Assembly: GCA_012513595.1 (NCBI GenBank)
Contig: JAAZBY010000630.1
Location: forward strand, 1 to 9,452
DNA length: 9,452 bases
Reading direction: 5' to 3'
Source of the DNA: Chloroflexota bacterium
Lineage (GTDB): Bacteria > Chloroflexota > Anaerolineae > UBA1429
Part shown: positions 6,011 through 9,452 of the stretch, one piece after another
Layout of the letters: every line of letters begins with the position of its first letter
Position numbering within the stretch: position 1 is the stretch's first letter
Notes under the pieces: model-generated
What the model saw: the letters and a program-made list of their open reading frames with translations, nothing else
The model's database searches: none
Told to the model about the DNA's origin: nothing
Program-made: the position numbers and the translations under genes

Positions 6011-7351
6011 GTGAAGGATGTTCGTGAGCTGAAGAGCCGCGTCTACGCCCGCATCGACGCCCACCGCGACGAGATCATCGCCCTCGGTGAGGACATCCGC
6101 CAGCACCCGGAGCTGGGCTTTAAGGAGTTCCGCACGGCGCTGTTGGTGGCCGAGCGGTTCTGCAAGCTCGGCATCGACCATACGGCGGGGCTGGCCATCA
6201 CCGGCGTCAAGGGGGTGTTACAGGGCGCCCGTGCGGAGGCCACCGTGGCCTACCTCGGCGAGCTCGATTCGGTCTTGGTGCGTGCCCACCCCGACGCCGA
6301 CCCCAAGACGGGCGCCGCCCACGCCTGCGGGCACAACGCCCAGATCGCCAACCTCATCGCCCTGGCCTACGGCCTGGTGGAGAGCGGCGTGATGACCGAG
6401 CTCGACGGCAACGTTACCCTGATGGCCGTCCCGGCCGAGGAGTACGTCGAGGTCGAGTACCGCATGGGGCTGCGTGCCCAGGGCAGGATTGAGTTCCTTG
6501 GCGGCAAGCCGGAGCTGCTCCGTCTGGGCGCCTTTGACGGCGTCGACATGACCCTGATGACGCACCAGTCCACCCGCGACAAGCCGGGGCTCTTCTCGGT
6601 CGGTGGCCCGTCCAACGGCTGCCTGGTCAAGCAGGTGCGCTACGAGGGGGTTGCCGCGCACGCCGGCGGCTCTCCGCACGACGGGGTCAACGCCCTGCGC
6701 GCGGCCATGCTGGCCATGCAGGCCATCGACGCCAACCGTGAGACGTTCAAGGACGACGACCATATCCGCGTCCACCCGATCATCACCAAGGGGGGCGAGC
6801 TGGTCAACGTCATCCCGGCGGACGTGCGCCTGGAGACCTACGTCCGCGGGGCCAGCGTCGAGGCGATCATGGCGGCGGCCAAGAAGGTGGACCGGTCGCT
6901 CCGCTCGGGGGCTATGGCGATGGGCGCCACGGCGCACATCTCGACGCTGCCCGGGTACCTGCCGCGCATCCCGGCCGACGCGCTGACGGCCGTCTACCGG
7001 GAGAACGCCGTGGCGCTGGTGGGCGAGGAGGGCTGGTGGGAGCCCTCCTTTGGTGCTGGCTCGACCGACATGGGCGACGTGAGCCACCTGATGCCGGCCA
7101 TCGAGGCGCAGGCCAAAGGCTCGGCGGGCACCGGCCACGGCGCCGACTACCGGATCAGCGACCCGGAGGCGGCCTACATCACCCCGGCCAAGGTTGCTGC
7201 GGGGACCCTGATCGACCTCTTGGCCAACGGCGCCGAGCGGGCCAAGCAGGTCCTGGCGGCGTACCAGCCGGCCATGAGCAAGGATGGCTACCTCGAGTTC
7301 ATGCGCGGGCTCTTCCGCGAGGAGCACTGGAAGGCTGCCGAGGAGGGCTGA
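6011..7351 (+). CDS. M20 family metallo-amidohydrolase (M20D/AbgB-like)
   Basis: A 446-residue zinc-dependent amidohydrolase. The N-terminal RQHPELGFKEF (30-40) and HACGHNAQ (104-111, metal ligands C106 and H108) are M20D hallmarks. PAEE with E143/E144 gives the catalytic and bridging glutamates, H185 (LMTHQ) and H376 (GTGHGADY) are further probable ligands, and AAHAGGSPHDGVNALRAA (215-232) marks the inserted dimerisation domain. GAGSTDMGDVSHLMP (348-362) resembles AbgB, which cleaves p-aminobenzoyl-glutamate; relatives cleave N-acyl amino acids or auxin conjugates. The metal motif has N109 where most M20D members have Asp (CGHD), a feature shared with AbgB. There is no signal peptide. The start is GTG at 6011, 14 bp past the GH1 stop; AGGAGGG (5997-6003) overlaps that stop and lies about 8 nt upstream, so translation is likely coupled. 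The substrate cannot be read from the sequence. Confidence 0.9.
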   Translation: MKDVRELKSRVYARIDAHRDEIIALGEDIRQHPELGFKEFRTALLVAERFCKLGIDHTAGLAITGVKGVLQGARAEATVAYLGELDSVLVRAHPDADPKTGAAHACGHNAQIANLIALAYGLVESGVMTELDGNVTLMAVPAEEYVEVEYRMGLRAQGRIEFLGGKPELLRLGAFDGVDMTLMTHQSTRDKPGLFSVGGPSNGCLVKQVRYEGVAAHAGGSPHDGVNALRAAMLAMQAIDANRETFKDDDHIRVHPIITKGGELVNVIPADVRLETYVRGASVEAIMAAAKKVDRSLRSGAMAMGATAHISTLPGYLPRIPADALTAVYRENAVALVGEEGWWEPSFGAGSTDMGDVSHLMPAIEAQAKGSAGTGHGADYRISDPEAAYITPAKVAAGTLIDLLANGAERAKQVLAAYQPAMSKDGYLEFMRGLFREEHWKAAEEG

Positions 7352-7396
7352 GCCGCTCGGCAGTGGCGCACAGCTCATGCTACCATGAGACGGCAC

Positions 7397-7436
7397 GGCG
7401 CGGGGGAGGGCCAGCGGCCCTCCCCCGCGCCTTCAC
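7397..7436. terminator. Strong GC hairpin between the convergent M20 and amidohydrolase genes
   Basis: GGCGCGGGGGAGGGCC (7397-7412) and its exact complement (7416-7431) form a perfect 16-bp stem with a 3-nt loop. It is followed by only a short TTC tail on the plus strand and by GTGCCG on the minus strand, so T-tracts are weak. It lies 46 bp after the M20 stop and 22 bp past the amidohydrolase stop, and probably ends transcription from both sides. The gap 7352-7452 holds nothing else of note. Confidence 0.75.
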
Positions 7437-7452
7437 GTACTCTAAGAAGTGG

Positions 7453-8310
7453 TTAGGCCAGGTCGGCCTCGGTCCAGCCGAACACCTCGCAGGCGTTCCC
7501 CCAGTAGTACCGCTCGCGCAGATCGTCCGGGATCTGCAGGCCGTCCAGGACGTGCTCGGCGGCCTCGAGCCAGATGGGTGGCTCGGGGTTGTCGGTGGCG
7601 AAGCAGAGCTTGGTCAAGTACCCCAGGGCCAGGTTCTCCGACGGATCGGCCATGTCGGCGCCGGGCAGCGGCGAGAGGGCCTTGAGGATCCAGCGCCAGT
7701 GCTTCTTCTTGCCCGACCCACCGGAAAAGTCATAGTACACGTTGGGGAAGGCGTCGATCATCTGCAGGGCTTCCTCGGCGTGGGGCTTGCCCAGGTGCGC
7801 GCCGATGATCTTGAGGTTGGGGAAGGCCCGGGCGATCTTGTCCAGGCGGTAGGGGCGGTAGTTGTCGGCGTTGACGCCGAGCACCCCGTCGGTGCCGTCC
7901 AGGGCGCTGGCCAGCCAACCGGTGTGGAAGAGGATCGGCATGCACAACGCCTCGGCGCGGGCGTAGAGCGGAAAGTAGGCCTCGTGGTTGTAGGGGCGCG
8001 ACGCAAAGATGCCCTTGAGCCCGGTGAAGCCGTGCTCTTTCAGCCAGTCGACCTTGTCGGGCCCGTCGCACTTGTCGAACAGGTTCAGGGCCCCCATGCC
8101 CACCATGATGTCACCGTACTGGCGGAGCAGGGGCAGGAACTCCTCGTTGGTGAGGCCCTCCGACGCCCGCTGCACGCCGGAGGGGTACTCGGGCATGCAC
8201 AGGATACACACCTTGCGCAGGTTGCACTCGCGCCAGAGCCGCACCCGCGCGGCGATATCCTGGCCCTTGTGCAGGTGGGTGTGGACGTTGACGACATAAC
8301 GTGGCTTCAT
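7453..8310 (-). CDS. Amidohydrolase_2-type metal-dependent hydrolase (TIM-barrel)
   Basis: A 285-residue cytoplasmic protein. The N-terminal VVNVHTHLHKG gives an HxH metal pair (H10, H12). Later H129 (LFHTGW), H172 (IIGAHLG) and D240 (FATDNP) complete the one- or two-metal site of the amidohydrolase superfamily, PF04909-like. The order HxH, H, H, D and the C-terminal RERYYWGNACEVFGW match the amidohydrolase_2 group, which contains decarboxylases and lactone or amide hydrolases. The substrate is unknown. ATG at 8310 is taken because GGAGG (8316-8320) lies 5 nt upstream and the HxH motif follows promptly. The frame runs on to 8547, but that part is Arg/Pro-rich shadow of the upstream ABC gene. 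The gene follows the ABC transporter by 28 bp on the same strand, so the two are probably co-transcribed, with the promoter beyond the window. Confidence 0.85.
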   Translation of the reverse strand: MKPRYVVNVHTHLHKGQDIAARVRLWRECNLRKVCILCMPEYPSGVQRASEGLTNEEFLPLLRQYGDIMVGMGALNLFDKCDGPDKVDWLKEHGFTGLKGIFASRPYNHEAYFPLYARAEALCMPILFHTGWLASALDGTDGVLGVNADNYRPYRLDKIARAFPNLKIIGAHLGKPHAEEALQMIDAFPNVYYDFSGGSGKKKHWRWILKALSPLPGADMADPSENLALGYLTKLCFATDNPEPPIWLEAAEHVLDGLQIPDDLRERYYWGNACEVFGWTEADLA

Positions 8311-8338
8311 ACGCACCTCCCGATCATGTGCGGCCTCG

Positions 8339-9452
8339 CTACGCTGCGCCCTCCCGTCCGGCAGCCGGGTAGCGCCGGGTCTGGGCGCGATAGAGGCGGG
8401 CGTAGAGGCCATCCCGCGCCAGTAGCTCATCGTGGTTGCCCAATTCCACGCAGGCCCCCTGCCGGAGCACCAGGATGCGATCGGCGGTCCGCGTGGCGGG
8501 GAACCGGTGGGAAACCAGGAGCGTGATCCGCTCCGCCTTGTCCTCAAGCAAGAGCGAGTATAGGCGCTCTTCCGCCTCGGCGTCCAGCGCGGCAGCGGGC
8601 TCGTCGAGGATCAGGAGGTCTCCCCGGCGCCGCAGGGCCCGGGCCAGGGCCAGCCGCTGCAGCTCCCCGCCCGACGGTGCCACGCCGCCGGCAAAGGCGC
8701 GGCCGATGAGCGTGTCATAGCCCTCCGGGAGCGCGCCGATGAGGTCCGCCGCACCCCCCAGGCGCGCGGCCTCCTCGACAGCGGCTTGGTTGTGCAGGTC
8801 GTCCACCTGGCCGATGGCGATGTTCTCTCCCGCGGTGAGGCTGAACACGCCGAAATCCTGAAAGAGGGCCGCCACCCGCCGCTGCACCGAGCGGGGGGTG
8901 TAGGCGGCGGCGTCCTCCCCGTTGATGAGCACCCGGCCGGCGGTCGGCTCGTACAGGCGGCAGAGGAGCTTGATCAGCGTCGTCTTGCCGGCGCCGTTCA
9001 GGCCGACGATGCCCAGCGCCGCGCCGCGGCGCACTTCGAAGGAGACGTCGCGGAGCACCAGGCGCTCGGTGCCGGGGTAGCGAAAGGAGACGTTGTGCAG
9101 GGCCACCCGCTCGATGCTCGCTGTCCACTCGCGGCGGCTGGCCTCCTCCGGCGCAGGCAAGGCGAGGAACTCGGCGAGGTTATCCAGGTAGAGGCACTCG
9201 GTGCGTAGCTCCGCCAGGGCCCCGAGGAGCGCGCCAAAGGTGCCCTGGGCGGTGGCCATGGCGCCCACCAGGAGCGAGTAATCGCCGATGGTGAGGGGCC
9301 GGCGGGCGGCCTGGTCGAACACCAGCCAGTAGCCCGCCAGGGTGCCGGCGGCGCCGGTGGCGGTGGCCAGGAGGGTTGCCGCCACCTGCCGGGCGGCCAG
9401 GGCGCGGTTCTCGGAGAAAAAGCGCTGGAAGAGGTCCTGGTGGCGGGCGCGA
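8339..9452 (-). CDS. ABC transporter, fused permease/ATP-binding half (exporter type), N-terminus outside the window
   Basis: The frame is open to the right edge, so about 370 C-terminal residues are present; the first membrane helices are missing. Counting from the GTG at 9385 as residue 1, two hydrophobic helices (about 3-24 and 36-58) end the transmembrane domain. The nucleotide-binding domain follows: Walker A GLNGAGKTT (128-136), Q-loop LFQDFGVFSLTAGENIAIG (174-192), signature PSGGELQRLALARAL (237-251), Walker B LLILDEP (257-263) and H-loop VSHR (291-294). The FQDF...LTAxENI pattern is typical of a widespread ABCB-like subgroup in Gram-positive-type bacteria. The signature departs from LSGGQ (P for L, E for Q). 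Such half-transporters work as homo- or heterodimers in export; the substrate is unknown. The partner may lie just upstream, outside the window. It is followed at 28 bp by the amidohydrolase gene. Confidence 0.92.
   Translation of the reverse strand, partial: RARHQDLFQRFFSENRALAARQVAATLLATATGAAGTLAGYWLVFDQAARRPLTIGDYSLLVGAMATAQGTFGALLGALAELRTECLYLDNLAEFLALPAPEEASRREWTASIERVALHNVSFRYPGTERLVLRDVSFEVRRGAALGIVGLNGAGKTTLIKLLCRLYEPTAGRVLINGEDAAAYTPRSVQRRVAALFQDFGVFSLTAGENIAIGQVDDLHNQAAVEEAARLGGAADLIGALPEGYDTLIGRAFAGGVAPSGGELQRLALARALRRRGDLLILDEPAAALDAEAEERLYSLLLEDKAERITLLVSHRFPATRTADRILVLRQGACVELGNHDELLARDGLYARLYRAQTRRYPAAGREGAA

Noticed and set aside
6218..7396. A 392-codon minus-strand open frame opposite the M20 gene
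   Set aside because: The sequence opposite is a full M20 family protein with intact motifs; the antisense product is Arg/Gly/His-rich and lacks any domain.
7036..8526. A 496-codon plus-strand open frame across the M20 end, the hairpin and the amidohydrolase
   Set aside because: It crosses a strong terminator hairpin and is antisense or out of frame to genes with clear catalytic motifs.
8311..8547. Upstream in-frame extension of the amidohydrolase
   Set aside because: It overlaps the ABC transporter coding sequence and has only Arg/Pro/Ser-rich shadow composition. The good ribosome binding site is at 8316-8320.

Overview
The window is about 9.5 kb of GC-rich bacterial chromosome with ten protein genes, eight complete and one cut at each edge. 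No rRNA, tRNA, CRISPR array or insertion sequence is visible. Housekeeping genes fill roughly the left half (1-4469) and catabolic and transport genes the right half. Initiation at TTG and GTG, strong GGAGG-type ribosome binding sites, sigma-70-like promoters, and Asp23 (YloU) and FakA (YloV) homologues next to rpmB all point to a Gram-positive-type or Chloroflexota-type lineage. A thermophilic or GC-rich Chloroflexota, or a deep-branching Bacillota, would both fit. The sequence alone does not settle which.

Left block (1-3833). On the minus strand, yugP (membrane zinc protease), rlmN (23S rRNA m2A2503 / tRNA m2A37 methyltransferase) and rpe (ribulose-phosphate 3-epimerase) form one operon with a recognisable TATAAT promoter at 3806-3833. 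rlmN and rpe abut exactly (TAA followed by ATG). rpmB (L28) is on the plus strand and converges on rpe through a hairpin terminator. It diverges from a minus-strand asp23/yloU-fakA pair. This keeps the orientation pattern of the Bacillus rlmN-...-rpe-...-rpmB-yloU-yloV locus, but prpC, prkC, rsgA and thiN are missing.

Middle (4017-7351). bcp (thiol peroxidase) on the minus strand is divergent from a plus-strand pair made of a GH1 beta-glucosidase and an M20D-type amidohydrolase. The 192-bp gap carries two well-formed promoters facing away from each other and two inverted repeats that look like regulatory sites. The two plus-strand genes are translationally close, because the second ribosome binding site overlaps the first stop region. 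They may work together in taking apart glucosylated or amide-conjugated small molecules in the cytoplasm; that is inference.

Right block (7397-9452). A strong GC hairpin separates the M20 gene from a convergent minus-strand pair: an amidohydrolase of the amidohydrolase_2 (TIM-barrel) class, and upstream of it the C-terminal part of a type-1 ABC exporter half-transporter that runs off the right edge. The transporter has an unusual signature motif (PSGGE).

I see no clearly new multi-gene system. The points most worth a second look are the condensed rlmN-rpe junction, the perfect palindrome on the rpmB -35 box, the inverted repeats in the bcp/GH1 divergent promoter region, the GH1-M20 pair, and the altered ABC signature.
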